NCBI GenBank assembly: GCA_920105625.2
Contig: OV050030.1
Location: 67,361,807 to 67,425,806 of the forward strand
DNA from: Clusia tigrina
Taxonomy: Eukaryota > Arthropoda > Insecta > Diptera > Clusiidae
DNA length: 64,000 nucleotides
Direction: 5' to 3'
The translations under genes and the position numbers were made by a program. Position 1 is the first letter of the stretch. Each line of letters starts with the position of its first letter. The notes under the pieces are model-generated. The model was not told the DNA's origin and ran no database searches. It saw nothing but the letters and a program-made list of their open reading frames with translations. This document shows, piece by piece, positions 13,425 through 24,861 of this stretch.

Positions 13425-13570
13425 CTTTTCCTTTAAAATACAACACTGTAAGTCTCTAATATCATCAAATTTGTTTGGAAAATGGGGAATCACACATTAA
13501 CTAAACATAAATAAATCATTTTACGTGAAGAAGTATTGCGCTTGTTATAGTTGTTCTTAAATAAACCACA

Positions 13571-14593
13571 ATGGGTCGAAAAGGGAGAAATACTTCGCTA
13601 GAACAGCGAAAATTAGTAATTTTGCATTACGAAAATGGAAAAAAATATAAAAACATTGCTGAAATGTTAAATATAAAGGCGAATACTGTCGGTGATATCG
13701 TCCGAAGATACAAAAATGAGGAAAGAATTGAGTTTAAAAAGCAGACTGGACAGCCTAAAAAATTGACCGAGATGGAACAGCGCGTCATTGTGAGGAAAAT
13801 TAAAATAAATCCACGACTAAGCGCCCCTAAAATTGTGACTGAAGTCAAAAACGAGTTCGGAAAGTCAATATCAGAGTCAACTGTACGACGCATAATAAAA
13901 AAAGAAGGGTACAACGGTCGAGTTGCTCGAAAAAAACCGTTTGTGAATTTGACCAATCGGAAAAGACGCCTCAATTTTGCAAAAGAACATAAGAAAGATG
14001 TGAATTGGTGGGATGAAGTAATTTACCTTGACGAAAGCAAGTTCAACATATTTGGAAGTGATGGGAAGACTATGGTTTGGCGTAGGCCGAATGAAGAACT
14101 GAAAGGAAAAAATATCACTCCCACTGTAAAGCATGGAGGTGGAAGTGTCATGGTGTGGGGTTGTATATCGGCAAAAGGTGTTGGAAATCTAGTGTTCATC
14201 GACGGTATAATGAACAAGGAATTATATTTAAAAATTTTAAAAGAAAATTTAAAGCAATCTGCTGAAAAAATGGGAATTTCAGCTACATTCAAGTTATACC
14301 AAGACAATGACCCTAAGCATAAAGCCCACATGATACGTGAGTGGCTGCTTTACAATTGCCCAAAAGTCATTAATACTCCAGCTCAATCACCTGACATGAA
14401 TCCGATAGAAAATTTGTGGGACCATTTGGATCGGCGCGTTCGTGAAAGGCCCGTTTCTTGGAAATCTGAACTCAAAAACAGGCTGCAGGAAGAATGGAGC
14501 AAAATTGGAGTTGAATATTTACAAAAAATTATTAATAATATGCCAAACCGTCTTTCAGAGGTGATAAAAAGTAAGGGCTATCCTACAAAATAA
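13571..14593 (+). CDS. Tc1-family transposase (DD34E), 340 aa
   Basis: Catalyses cut-and-paste transposition at TA sites. The N-terminal ~115 residues form a bipartite helix-turn-helix region (LEQRKLVILHYENGKKYKNI, then ISESTVRRIIKKEG), with GQPKK at ~60-64 at the usual GRPR-like linker. The DDE domain has D154 in YLDESKF, D245 in YQDNDPKH and E280 in NPIENLWD, spacing 34. HGGGSVMVWGCIS precedes the second Asp. Length is normal for the family (~340 aa). The ATG follows accaca and is the first in frame. No stops or frameshifts. It sits between mirrored inverted repeats. Confidence 0.95.
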   Translation: MGRKGRNTSLEQRKLVILHYENGKKYKNIAEMLNIKANTVGDIVRRYKNEERIEFKKQTGQPKKLTEMEQRVIVRKIKINPRLSAPKIVTEVKNEFGKSISESTVRRIIKKEGYNGRVARKKPFVNLTNRKRRLNFAKEHKKDVNWWDEVIYLDESKFNIFGSDGKTMVWRRPNEELKGKNITPTVKHGGGSVMVWGCISAKGVGNLVFIDGIMNKELYLKILKENLKQSAEKMGISATFKLYQDNDPKHKAHMIREWLLYNCPKVINTPAQSPDMNPIENLWDHLDRRVRERPVSWKSELKNRLQEEWSKIGVEYLQKIINNMPNRLSEVIKSKGYPTK

Positions 14594-14643
14594 TAAGTTT
14601 TTTCTTTTATATAATTCTTTTAATAGTAAGTTATGCTATACTT

Positions 14644-15011
<368 letters not shown>

Positions 15012-15065
15012 CCTATTAATCTGTAGGATCACTCATAATTATTTATTGGAAATAGTTCTTATTAA

Positions 15066-15168
15066 GCTGCTAATTTTTTATTCATTAGAATTTTAATTTA
15101 CTTTAGTTCCTATCCCTAAAGTCTCGAACTTTCTTACTATGTTCCTAAATTTCTTCATTGTTTTTTAT
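15066..15168 (-). repeat. Inverted copy of the 455-556 repeat
   Basis: Reverse complement of 455-556 with only a few differences. The 15009-15065 piece between it and the (TA)n has no counterpart on the left side. Confidence 0.75.
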
Positions 15169-15179
15169 TTACATACATA

Positions 15180-15790
15180 GATGTCTATCAAAAGATGCGA
15201 GCTCTCGTACTCGGGTTCTTTTTATACGTTTTCGCCGCCGACAATCGCATGGTGACTGCGCTTTGAGGCGGTATTGCGCGACAGCGTTTCACGGCTGGGC
15301 TTGGCGGCGCCGACATACAACACATGTCTCGCCTATTCCTCCGGCACCGAGAACCATCACCGTCTACCGTATCTACGCGTAGCGGCTGTGCCGCGCATTT
15401 TGTACAATGCTTTGTACTGCTGCGCAAGCGCATGGCGCCAATGCTCTTTTCGTATGTTTTCTCGCGTACCGAGAACCAGCACCGTCTATCGTGCCCCTGC
15501 GCAGCGGATGGCAGCGGATGGTAGCAGACTCTGTTGCCGCGCATTTTGTACAGTGCTTTGCACCGCTGCGCTAGCGCATGGCGCCATTGCTCTCAGTCTT
15601 GTGTTTTCTCACGCACCGAGAACCAACACCGTCTACCGTGCCCTTGCGCAGCTGATGGCAGCAGACGCTGTTGCAGCCTATTTCCTACAATGCTTAGTAC
15701 CGCTGCGCAAGCGCACGGCGCCAACGACATGCAACTCGTATGTTGCTAACTTGTATTTCCATACATTCGTTTCATATCTCGTTTAGCTCG
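15180..15790 (+). repeat. GC-rich tandem repeat island, ~3 units of 120-150 bp
   Basis: The phrase accgagaaccancaccgtct begins at 15346, 15468 and 15615. The phrase gcgcattttgtaca.tgcttt...ccgctgcgc.agcgcatggcgcca occurs near 15390, 15538 and, more diverged, 15680. A partial earlier unit may start at 15240. GC content is far above the surrounding AT-rich DNA. Several overlapping open frames exist on both strands but none has a recognisable domain; they follow from the repeat. Origin unknown. Confidence 0.8.
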
Positions 15791-16440
15791 TTGCAGTAAT
15801 GAACGCTTACGCGTCATCTTGCTTAATTTGCTTCTTGAATATATATACTCGTATGTGCGAATGTGTGACTACATACATTACGCTGTGCATGCTAAAAGTG
15901 CATTTAGCTGAATCGCATAATTTATTTTCCCAAAACGGAAATCTTTCCATTGTATTTCATAATTATTTCTTTTAATTTTTTGTTAATTTGATTTTGTTCG
16001 GCTACAGTGCCAGCTGTGCACATTTTTATCATGCACTTTTACTTTCACAGTTAAATTGGTTAAATTGGCTGACATTTACTTTGGAAGTTGGTATTGTGCT
16101 ATTTGATATACTTAGCCAAATGATATACTTGTATCAGCTTGCTTTGATTGTTGGTGTTTACAAGTGGAGAACATAATGAACATATGCTGATCGATTGTGT
16201 GTTCTTGAATGAAATATTATTAACAAATGTTGTGCAATTTCTTGGGCTTGCATTTAATTGTTTCGACTGTTGTAAATGTAATACGGATCTCCGCTACCAT
16301 ATATGTCCCTAACCAACACATTAGAAAATTTATTAGTTCGGGTCTAATTCTGCATTAGTACCCTGTCGCCACCACAAGAAAAATATAGAGCTTACAACCC
16401 TTTTGTACGCTTCTCTAGCTACTACTTAGACCGAACTTGG
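15791..16440. other. Unassigned AT-rich sequence
   Basis: No coding similarity, TE terminus or RNA gene recognised. Ends at the 3' breakpoint of gypsy copy C. Confidence 0.5.
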
Positions 16441-17700
16441 TTTTATCTAACCTTTGAGTACCTTTAACATGTCATCTTCATTGTTCTGCCATTCCACTCT
16501 TCTAGTTGACTATGTGGCCTTCCACCAGCTGGTCTTTTTAAAGTTTCATCTCGCTGTTTTTCTTTCTTGTTGTTAGCCCTTGTCCTTCCTCTGGTCTGAA
16601 CTACAGATATCGTCCGCTCGTGTGGCAGTTTACTAAAAACATCTGCGTTCAATAATTTTTCCAGTTGTATATGATTTCGAAGTCATATTCATAAAATTTC
16701 TGCTGAAAACGTGACAAGCGAGAGGTCTGATCCTTAACGTTCGCAGTGCCTCGCAGCGGTTGATTGTCGGCAAACATTTTCAATGGGCGTCATAGCAGAT
16801 ATGCCATAAATTTTTCGTAGTTCAAACAATAGCTAGGAATTCCTTCTCTATTGTGGAGTTTCACTTCTCCGTAACGGTAAGTGCCCCTTGTAACAACCCT
16901 GCTCCCATTGATGCATTGATAGCATCGGTGAACAACAAAAAAGTTTCTTCGAAATCGGGGTACGCCAAAATCGGCGGAGACCTATCTATCTCTTTTAGCT
17001 TCTCGAATGCCTTTTGATAGCTCTCCGTCTATTTGATCTTTGTTTCCTTCCGTAGCAACTTATTGATTGGCAATGCAATTCCGGCTAGTCCTTCTTCGAA
17101 CTTTTTAAAGTCCTAAGAATGCTTGCGCTTCTCTTCGGTTTACTTCTATTGCTAGATTTCTAAACAGTCAGGCAGTGCTCCTGCCTCTGATCAACGATGG
17201 CCCAGGTGAACCACCTCTATTCGCAAAGATTTGCACTTCTCCGTGTTCAATTTCAAATTGTATTCTCGTAATTTCTGGACCACATTGCACAAGCTTTGGG
17301 AATGCTGCCGCAAGATCATCCCATAGATCACAATATAATAGAGATACACAAAAAAACTAATCCGTGCAAGCCTGTTAGCAGATGGTTCATTAGCCGTTGG
17401 AAGGTAGTCGGTGCTCCTGTTAATCCAAACGGCATCCTATTGAATTCATAATATCCCAGACCGATACTAAACGCGGTCTTCTCCTTATCTCCAGTATGCA
17501 CCAGCACCCGTTGGTAGCCACTTGTTAAATCAAGCGTAGAAAAGTATCTACTGTGTCCCAATTGATCCAGGATTTCTTCTATCCTTGGGAACTGAAATAC
17601 CTGTTTGATAATGGCGTCATTAAATTTTCTAAAATCAATGACCATTATCCACTTTACCTAACCCTGCGCACTCCATTCGTTAGCCCAGAATTATTGGTGA
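16441..17700 (-). pseudogene. Gypsy copy C pol remnant (RT and RNase H)
   Basis: The best frame is 17645-17328, with a VIDFRKFND start, QLGHSRYFSTLDLTSGYQRV and FNRMPFGLTGAPTTFQRLM, which are reverse transcriptase motifs A-B. After a break the YLDD loop is lost (VFLCISIIL). Further left the RNase H and connection segments are visible in several frames, ending with a basic segment near 16600 that matches the VVQTRA-K linker of copy A. Multiple frameshifts and stops. Confidence 0.85.
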
Positions 17701-17899
17701 GTTCCAAAGCGAGGTACTTGGTGAAATTACTCTCGATGACCTCGCACTTACAACCTCCATACTACTATTCTAAATCTTATTTACATTTCCCTTCTGCCAT
17801 GACTTCAGTGGGAGAGTAAGGACAATACACATAGTTTTTTCAAAAACCAATGACTATTTTCCAATATATCCAAATGGTGCGGCTCCAAAGAGTATCACG

Positions 17900-19600
17900 C
17901 CCTATTATCGGATCTGCTGGGACATCTTCATTTATCCAATTGCACTGCATGCATTCTAAAACTCATACACCTGACTTCGCTTGTGATTTTATCTAACAGA
18001 GCCTAGCGTCCTGATGCACCCACCTTATGCTCCGTTAAGCGCTCTTATGTCCCTCGGATTAATTTCCACCCGCTGTGCCGCTGGAAGTTTCCCGGGTTTC
18101 TCTGGGTTTGTCTGTTTCCGCAATCCGCAGCTAAGTGACCTACTTGTCCACACGAAAAACAAAATAGACCCAGCCTGGCATTGCCTTCCCTAACATTGCC
18201 CTAGGGCTTATTTCCTGATACTGCTGAAAGTTAGCATCTGCATTGCTGAAAGGATTACTGTACCTAATGTCTGCCCTATATATCTCTGGGCGTCACCTTG
18301 CTGGTTGTCTCATATTATGTTCTGCTACTGCACGTCCAGTGGGCGCTAGGTGCCTTGTAGCTATACATCTGAAACTCCAGGCAATACGGTGTGTTTTTCC
18401 CCATAGAACAGTCGTATCTTATATGACCATGTTTGTGGCAAAACGAATATATAGGTGTCTCTGTCGCCCAAACCGGCCCTACTCCGCTCCACCAGGAATT
18501 GTGCCCTAATAGCCTCTTCTACTAATAACTTCAGAGTTCCTGTTCTACTATTCAGCATATGAATCCTCAGGGCGGGGTCGCGGAGACATACCACCAAAGC
18601 CGTTAACACTGATTTGACAACTTCATAGCGCTGTATCTCCAACGCCAATATATTTACTTCGCACTATTTCTGTGGCCAACATTTGAAGCGAGCCTCAATG
18701 TCTGGCGAAGGCTCACAGGTCCTCACCGGCCAGTTGTTTACCTACTCTGATCTCTTGGGATACATTTTTCACAGTTCTCACCTTCAAGTAGGTTCTTCTT
18801 AGGGTTCCGTAAAGTTCGTTCGCACTGCCGAATTGCTTTTGCAGCACAAGGTTGTACGCACCTCCGAACACAGTCAAAGAAATCTTGTAACTCATCTGGG
18901 TTGATCCTCCTTCTTGCAAGTTAACAACCCTGAACCAATAACCACTGGTACTAGCCTGGTCATTGTTTTCGAAGCCCCTCTATACCCATTTTAATTTTCT
19001 TCTTTTTATATCCAGATCCACTTCTTACGGTTGTCGGAGAAACGTGACCAGTGATGGACTCAAACTGTTTTGTCTCCGAGACGCAGACATGCAGGAGAGC
19101 CACTGGCTACCGAACTTGCCTGGCTACTGGCTAACGTGCCTTGCTGCTCTTTGTTTGCAAAATGTTCCAATACCACATTGCTGTACTGAATATAAATGAG
19201 ATTCAGCCACGATTTTTATCAAAAATCTTGGCTGATGAGAGAATCCATTTTTTCCTACTACCCTAAACTCATGGTATTCAAATATGTGCCAAAATGTGTA
19301 ATAAAAATGTGCCTACTGACAGATAAACACAAACCCCTACCAAAAACCCTTGCATACTCAGCTGACATACATCGACCGTCCGACCATACTGACGGAATAA
19401 TGGTGGCAACAGAGTCGCATGCAACAACGCTATTGCGCCTACATATTGCACTTCTTTGACCGGCGCCTTTAGGGTCACAGAAGTATCTATTGAACTCTTC
19501 TTAACTACCTCTATATACTGTACTCACCATTTTCTTGCTTGTTGAAGTTTTACTGGTCATCCCTCTAAAATTGCAGGACACTCCACCTGCTTCAGAACCT
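17900..19600 (-). pseudogene. Gypsy copy C gag remnant with zinc knuckles
   Basis: On the minus strand, a CCHC knuckle CFSCGQVGHLAADC is readable near 18165-18125. A second, whose first cysteine is replaced by Tyr (YSFCHKHGHIRYDC), lies near 18450-18410. Upstream, the frame 18648-18361 contains ALRIHMLNSRTGTLKLLVEE, typical of gypsy Gag just before the knuckles. Frames change repeatedly. Nucleocapsid/capsid protein remnant, not functional. Confidence 0.7.
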
Positions 19601-19882
19601 GTACAAAACTCATCCTGGGTTTCCTCCAGTAGTTGCAGGATGCTCTGCCTACTTCAAGGTTATCTTCCTACGCCCTGGGTTTCCTTCTGTGGGCTTTTGA
19701 AGTCAAAACGCTCGTCCCGGTATGGTCCAGAGTGGTGGGTCCGTTAGATCGGCTGTGCCAGAATGTTGGGTTGCATTTGCCTCTCGGTTTGCACTCCTTC
19801 CTGCAGATCCACTGGGAGCTTTGCAGCTGCCTGAGTCCGTATATTCCTGATTCCTATTAGTGGCCTTCTCTAGGCGCGGAAA

Positions 19883-20332
19883 TGGTAACACACGTTACTC
19901 CTTGTTTAATTATAAACATCAAAAAGCTTCTTTATTCGGTTTCGCTAGTCTAACTTATAGTTCTGAAAACAAAGTTGTATGAATTCTTGCTTAAGTATGT
20001 GTTCTACTTTACAGGTGGCATATTTACGCAATTGCTTAGTGATGTTGGTTGCTTAATCCACCGACCTAGTGAATGCAAAAAGCCGATAGTGCATTTTATA
20101 GGCCATTGCTTGTAGCCAGCTTGAATGCGGAACTGTAGCACCTTAAAAGTTTACTGTCGTTTACTAATTATTTACAATCTTCGCACCCTAAAAATATGTG
20201 CGCACGTAATTATTATTTACATATGGATATTAAACAATATATACACTGTGTGTAGTGTCTCTTAGGAGTTTATTACTAGTGTTCATGCGGTGAGTCAACT
20301 ACATGCAGGTTGCATGGTTTTCACTCCCAACA
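19883..20332 (-). repeat. Gypsy copy C 5' LTR (~450 bp)
   Basis: On the minus strand it begins TGTTGGGAGTG (20332) and ends TTACCA (19883). It shares ttagggtgc, a ttgtaaata block and cacagttccgc-like text with the LTR at 29783-30185. An aataaa lies near its end (ccgaataaagaag). Confidence 0.75.
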
Positions 20333-20334
20333 GG

Positions 20335-20510
20335 ACAGAGAGGGGGACAAAATTAAAATTGTCCAGAAAGTGATTCTGAAGATAGCTGTATATAAATGTC
20401 CATACCTACCATGTCTCCTTCTTGTAGTGGAAAATCTTCAACAACACAAAATTAGTATACCATTTTTACCTTTTTTTAAGGTAAAGGGTTTAAAAGTCCA
20501 CAAAATTCAG
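20335..20510 (+). repeat. Dispersed repeat with MITE-like arm, copy 1
   Basis: Matches the reverse complement of 24690-24860 along its whole length (gacaaaat.aaaattgt...agaaagtgattctga...ctgtata, then catacctaccatgtctcctt, then acctttttttaaggtaaa). The second half also resembles one arm of the palindromic MITE at 44575-44932. Possibly a degenerate MITE relative. Confidence 0.65.
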
Positions 20511-20559
20511 CTAAAACACAAACCAAATCTGTTTGTCCTGAGATTGGCGTTAACCTCTG

Positions 20560-21216
20560 GACAACTATTTTAATATCGAGAGCTTTCAAAATAATTAGAT
20601 ACTCTCTACAATTAAGGCATGCAAGGAGAATAATCAACCATAGTACCTACATATTCCATATAATTGACCTGGAAAAATACCACTGAAGACATTGAATCCT
20701 AACAGAAGTAAAAGGGGGCTATAAATGTTTTCGGACATGTCATCAACGGAAAAATTAACGGAATAGATTGAACATTTGGAGGGAAACCAATCAAGAGAAA
20801 CCCTGATTATAGGAAAACACCAAAGCCTGATCTTAAAAATGTCAGAATGATTTATTAACATTACTAAACACATGATTGAAATTCAAGGCACAATAGAATT
20901 GCTTTGAAAAGAAACCCTGATAAAACTTCCTATATCTTAAAAACTGCGGAAGACTTAGTAATGAAGATCTAATACCTAAACCATCTAAATTACAACATGG
21001 AACTTTTATTCTCTCATATTAATGATATTTCCAAAGCAATAATTTCAGCTCGCCTCAACAACACACCTAAATTAATTTTTCACCCGAACGAAACTCAAGT
21101 TAGCATTTCAGCTCAACCATCAAAAATATTTGCGAGCTACTAAACCTTCAAGCTTACTATAATGATGTCTTGAAGCTGCAGTCCCGTCCGTCCCTACGGT
21201 TCAAAGAGAGGGGAGG
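20560..21216 (+). pseudogene. Errantivirus-like env 3' remnant with polypurine tract
   Basis: Decayed sequence ending in a readable tail VLKLQSRPSLRFKERGG (about 21163-21213) just before an LTR. An LQSRPSL-type tail running into the polypurine tract is typical of env C-termini in insect errantiviruses such as 17.6, 297 and gypsy. The polypurine tract aaagagaggggagg spans 21203-21216. Upstream coding text is broken by stops; only short pieces (IPKPSKLQHGTFIL) are readable. Confidence 0.6.
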
Positions 21217-21640
21217 AGTTACGTACTCAGTATGTGAGTACGACCAAAAACATTAACTACAGCAATGACACCTGAGCCGAAAAGCAACTCAAGCAACGAT
21301 ACGAGCACCCGTTATTGAACCAAGCAACAACAACCACAAGGGTAAATCGCCACCTTAGCCAAACCGCAATTCGATAAACGCCACGAGCTTACGCTTTAAA
21401 TCAAGGCGAATGGCCCAGACACAATTATTAAGAAATAATATTAAGAAATCGTGCGAACTTACTTAATAAGCATAAAATTTTCTTTTACTAAGTTGCAGGT
21501 TTAGTAAATTGTAGTATTAAATTTAGAAATAAAGTGGAATTCAAACCGAAATTTTCAAATATTGATATCAGGAACAATCTGTACCACATAGGTAAAAAAT
21601 TCATTGAAATTCGTTTCGGTTATTTACTTCGTAGTGAATA
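21217..21640 (+). repeat. 17.6/297-type 3' LTR (start clear, end approximate)
   Basis: Begins agttacgtactcagtatgtg directly after the polypurine tract. An AGT start, rather than TG, is the habit of the 17.6/297/Tom group. The right boundary cannot be fixed from one copy. No 5' LTR or pol of this element is present in the window. Confidence 0.6.
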
Positions 21641-22849
21641 TGAGAATTTAAGCCTGCCGTGGGAACTTGATTTTCTTGAAATATAAATTTTCAGCAACGA
21701 AGAGATTTATTTAACAGAAATCGAATAATTGGTTCTCCTGTCGGATTCAGTCGAAGAGCATTCGAAGCAGAGCAAGATAATACATCAGACCTCTCAATAG
21801 ATATAACAAACATTAATGCAGTACATTTAAAATGTAACGTAACAGATGGTTGGCTTGGCACATACACTATTCACTATGTGTTCACTTGTTTTCAATAAAG
21901 TCAGTCCTGGCTATAACAAAAACAAAATATCTTTAATTTACCAGTTAACATAAAAAGAATAAGTTCCATCAGAGTGAACATTTTTGATCAGGATACAATT
22001 TAATGAATTTTCGATGGGAAACAATAAGACTGAGATTACATTTTAAACCATAAGACTAATGATTATATACGAGTATAAGAAAGGAAGAGTAGAAGAGGTG
22101 TGTGTGTGTGTGCGTGTGTATTTATCTTTTAACCCTTTTATCACTTTCCTTGAGCGAATATCCATTTGTTTGTTAAAATCAAACTTGGAAAACCACATCA
22201 ATTAAAAATTGTATTTTTTTGAATAAATAATACTTTAAAAATGTCCGATGGTCACTGAATAACACTATTCAATTATCAAATGGATATTTTGATTTTTGTG
22301 CACCACTAAAATTGTAATAAGGATTTGCCGAGGTCTTTAATAAATTTGTGGGAAAATTTAAAAATGAATTATTATTACATTCCACGAAAAATCAAAATGT
22401 TGTGATCTCAAATGATTCAAAGAAAGAGGTAATAATGCTAACATCACATGGAAAATCCAACATGTACAATTGGATGATTTCGCCAAATTAGGAATGTTTA
22501 AGAAAGTGATCAATGGTAAACCATTAACATTAGCATATCGCAAATTGAGATTGTTATTTTTATCATTTTCTCTCTCACTTGTGGAATGATAAACTATCAA
22601 CGCAGTATAAAATACAGCGCATCATATAAATTAAATTTTTAACTTGGGTATGATAATTAAAAATTCTGAATAAAAAATATCCACTACATACTCAATGTAA
22701 TGCACAATATGAATGTGATGCATTAAATAATGCTATGATTTTAAGAAGATTGTGTTGATGAGGAAATAAAAATAAATTTAAGTATTGCATTTTATGTTAT
22801 AATAATAATTATTATTAAATATGTTCGATATAACTTCAAGTAGAAATTA
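21641..22849. other. Unassigned AT-rich sequence
   Basis: Non-coding. Contains a short (TG)n run at ~22100-22117. No TE terminus recognised apart from the LTR beginning at 22850. Confidence 0.5.
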
Positions 22850-23378
22850 TGTTGGGGTATAATTTCACCCGTATGATGCTGCACTGAGAGACGTTAACTG
22901 AGCGCTTCAAAGCCGCCTGAGTCCGCTGCACTTAAACTTAAACTGTACATTAACTGAGGGCTTCAAAGTCGCCTGAATCCTTAGTTGAATCTAACGGCGC
23001 GAGTTAAAACGCTCCAAAGTTCAGTTATTAGAATCTTCTCTTTTTGAAAGATCACGAGCTTATAAACTATTTACAATCATTATTATTTCCAAACTGTCAA
23101 TTACTTTACACTTTGGTTTCCACATGCTGCAATTGTTTAACAATCCGGTTATTGACTAGCCCACTTTACGAAAGTGATGACCCTCCATCACGGCGAAAGT
23201 CAAAAACAGTTCAATTGGCAAATGTGCACACATAAAAATAGCAATCGACTTTTACTTATAAAATAATTTTATTAAATTTTACGTGCGCCTTAGGGTTATG
23301 CACATCTTTTATCATTTTTACTGATGCAATCTTGTTGCTACTGAGGTTCGGTTGACAGTGTGAGTTTGACTCACAACA
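22850..23378 (-). repeat. Gypsy copy D 3' LTR (~529 bp) with internal duplication
   Basis: On the minus strand it starts TGTTGTGAGTCAAACTCAC at 23378, preceded by purine-rich agaaagagatcaggga, and ends near CCCCAACA at 22850. It resembles the start of the A/B LTR (tgttgtgagt). Near the end a 31-bp segment (ttaactgag.gcttcaaag.cgcctga.tcc on the plus strand) occurs twice, at 22894 and 22950. Confidence 0.7.
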
Positions 23379-24689
23379 TCCCTGATCTCTTTCTAGATGA
23401 ATAGTAGTTAGATATTCTCCTTATTCTCTAGTGATAGCACCAAAAAAAATTAGTGCATCGTATTATACAATACATTTACTTTTTTTATTATCTATCTTTG
23501 CCATATTTTGGGAACTCATTGTTTGTTTTATCTTTTATTGTTTCTTTATTCTGTTCCCTATTTTTTTTGTTTTGTTTCTTTTCCTTTTTTTTATCATTTG
23601 TTTTTTTCATATTGGCATTTTCTTATTATCTATTATTTTTTTAATTTTTTTCTTTTTTGTTTTTCCGTTTTCTATTCTTTTTTATTTATTTATTTATTTA
23701 TTTATTTGTCTCTACAAATTGATCTTAGGACATTATTTTTTTTTATTTTTGTTTTACAATTTATTTCCATAATTTATTCAGCAATACTACTGCGTCCTCC
23801 TTCTCCTGGTGCCCTGCATGAATGAATTTGAAGAATTCCGCTTTCCCCTAACCTCTTTCTGGAAAGGTACGTCTGAAATGTAGGTCGGCATGTGTTTTGC
23901 TCACCGATAGTCTTTTATGTCGTGGTAGTAGTTGTATTTTTAAAACCTTTTGATATCTGCTCTACAATTTGTGGAATGAGTGGAAGATGATGCAGGCATA
24001 TGAGAATAGTTGCGCTTCTGACGAAGTCAAGGTAAATCTTCGGTAGTGAGTATCGAAGGAGATCTCGTTCAGAAGTTAGCCAATGAACTTTGGCTACATA
24101 ATGCTGGATCTAATCGTTGTTGGGATTCATCAAATAAAGAAGAAAGTTTGGGCAGTGATTGTTGTTGTAGCTGCCTCCTACTTTATTTACGGAGAAGCCT
24201 TGGATTTTATATAACATTGTCTAAACAGGAATCAGAAAGTATGTACACTGGGGTATGAAATAATGGCTGAAACGATGGATTTTTGATGCCGAAAACACAA
24301 ATTTTCTATTGTATAACTTCCTTTTTGCCGCTGCTTTTACCTTTAACATATTGTTCACCTTTCTCAGGGATATTGGTTTACCTCACGCTCTGGCTTCGAC
24401 GCCACGATATTCTTCTCTGCGCAATACCGTTTTAAAACTTAAAAATATACGTAACTTATATATATCGGACCTCTTTCTTACCAATTTCTCATTTATTATA
24501 TATTTAAAAAATTACTTTCTAAAATACATTTTATTTTTGCATCAAATTTAATTTTATAATTGTTTAAAAATATTTTAATATTTCTTACATTTTTTATGCA
24601 ATATGTATATAATTTTTTATTCTACAATTTTAATATATCGCAATTGTTTTATTATTATTATGTTTTTTCTTTACAAATTCGTTTTTATA
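23379..24689 (-). mobile_element. Gypsy copy D, 3' internal region
   Basis: Non-coding remnant. Its minus strand matches the 3' region of copy A: ttgacttcgtcagaagcgca near 24030 (as at 29226), the ccagaaaga-g-gg block near 23860, a segment like accagcaggtagcag, and a long A-rich stretch (T-rich on plus, 23466-23760) like that at 29500-29640. Pol is missing; the copy is cut at about 24690. The open frames in the T-rich stretch are compositional. Confidence 0.65.
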
Positions 24690-24860
24690 GCCTTTACCTT
24701 TAAAAAAGGTAAATTGGGTGTACTTACTTTGTGCTTTTGAGAGGGGTTGCAATTTCAAGAAGGAGGCGTGGTAGGTATGAACATATACTCGTATATACAG
24801 ATATGATCAGAATCACTTTCTAAACAATTTTTATTTTGTCCGACCGTCTCTCTTATCTTG
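24690..24860 (-). repeat. Dispersed repeat with MITE-like arm, copy 2
   Basis: Reverse complement of 20335-20510. It contains tttacctttaaaaaaggtaaa, then aaggaggcgtggtaggtatg, then gatcagaatcactttct and gtccgaccgtctctct. The middle part resembles the left arm of the MITE at 44575. It sits exactly between truncated gypsy copies D (minus) and A (plus). Confidence 0.65.
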
Positions 24861-24861
24861 G

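Larger units (their letters stand above)
16441..20332 (-). mobile_element. Gypsy copy C (minus strand), 3'-truncated
   Basis: Read right to left: a 5' LTR (20332-19883), a decayed gag with CCHC knuckles (~18.9-18.1 kb), a protease/linker region, then reverse transcriptase and RNase H (17.7-16.45 kb). The copy stops after RNase H, so integrase and the 3' end are missing. Same superfamily as copies A and B; the LTR shares the ttagggtgcaa..ttgtaaata block with theirs. Many stops; inactive. Confidence 0.8.

Noticed and set aside
13627..14331. Minus-strand frames of 85-115 codons within the Tc1 element
   Set aside because: Antisense shadows of the transposase.
15158..15786. Overlapping 66-170-codon frames in the GC-rich island
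   Set aside because: High GC lowers stop frequency and the frames follow the tandem repeat; no domain and no codon-level conservation visible.
23431..23825. Hydrophobic 105-113-codon frames that look like membrane proteins
   Set aside because: Poly-T-rich DNA reads as Phe/Leu/Ile; it corresponds to the A-rich 3' region of a minus-strand gypsy copy.
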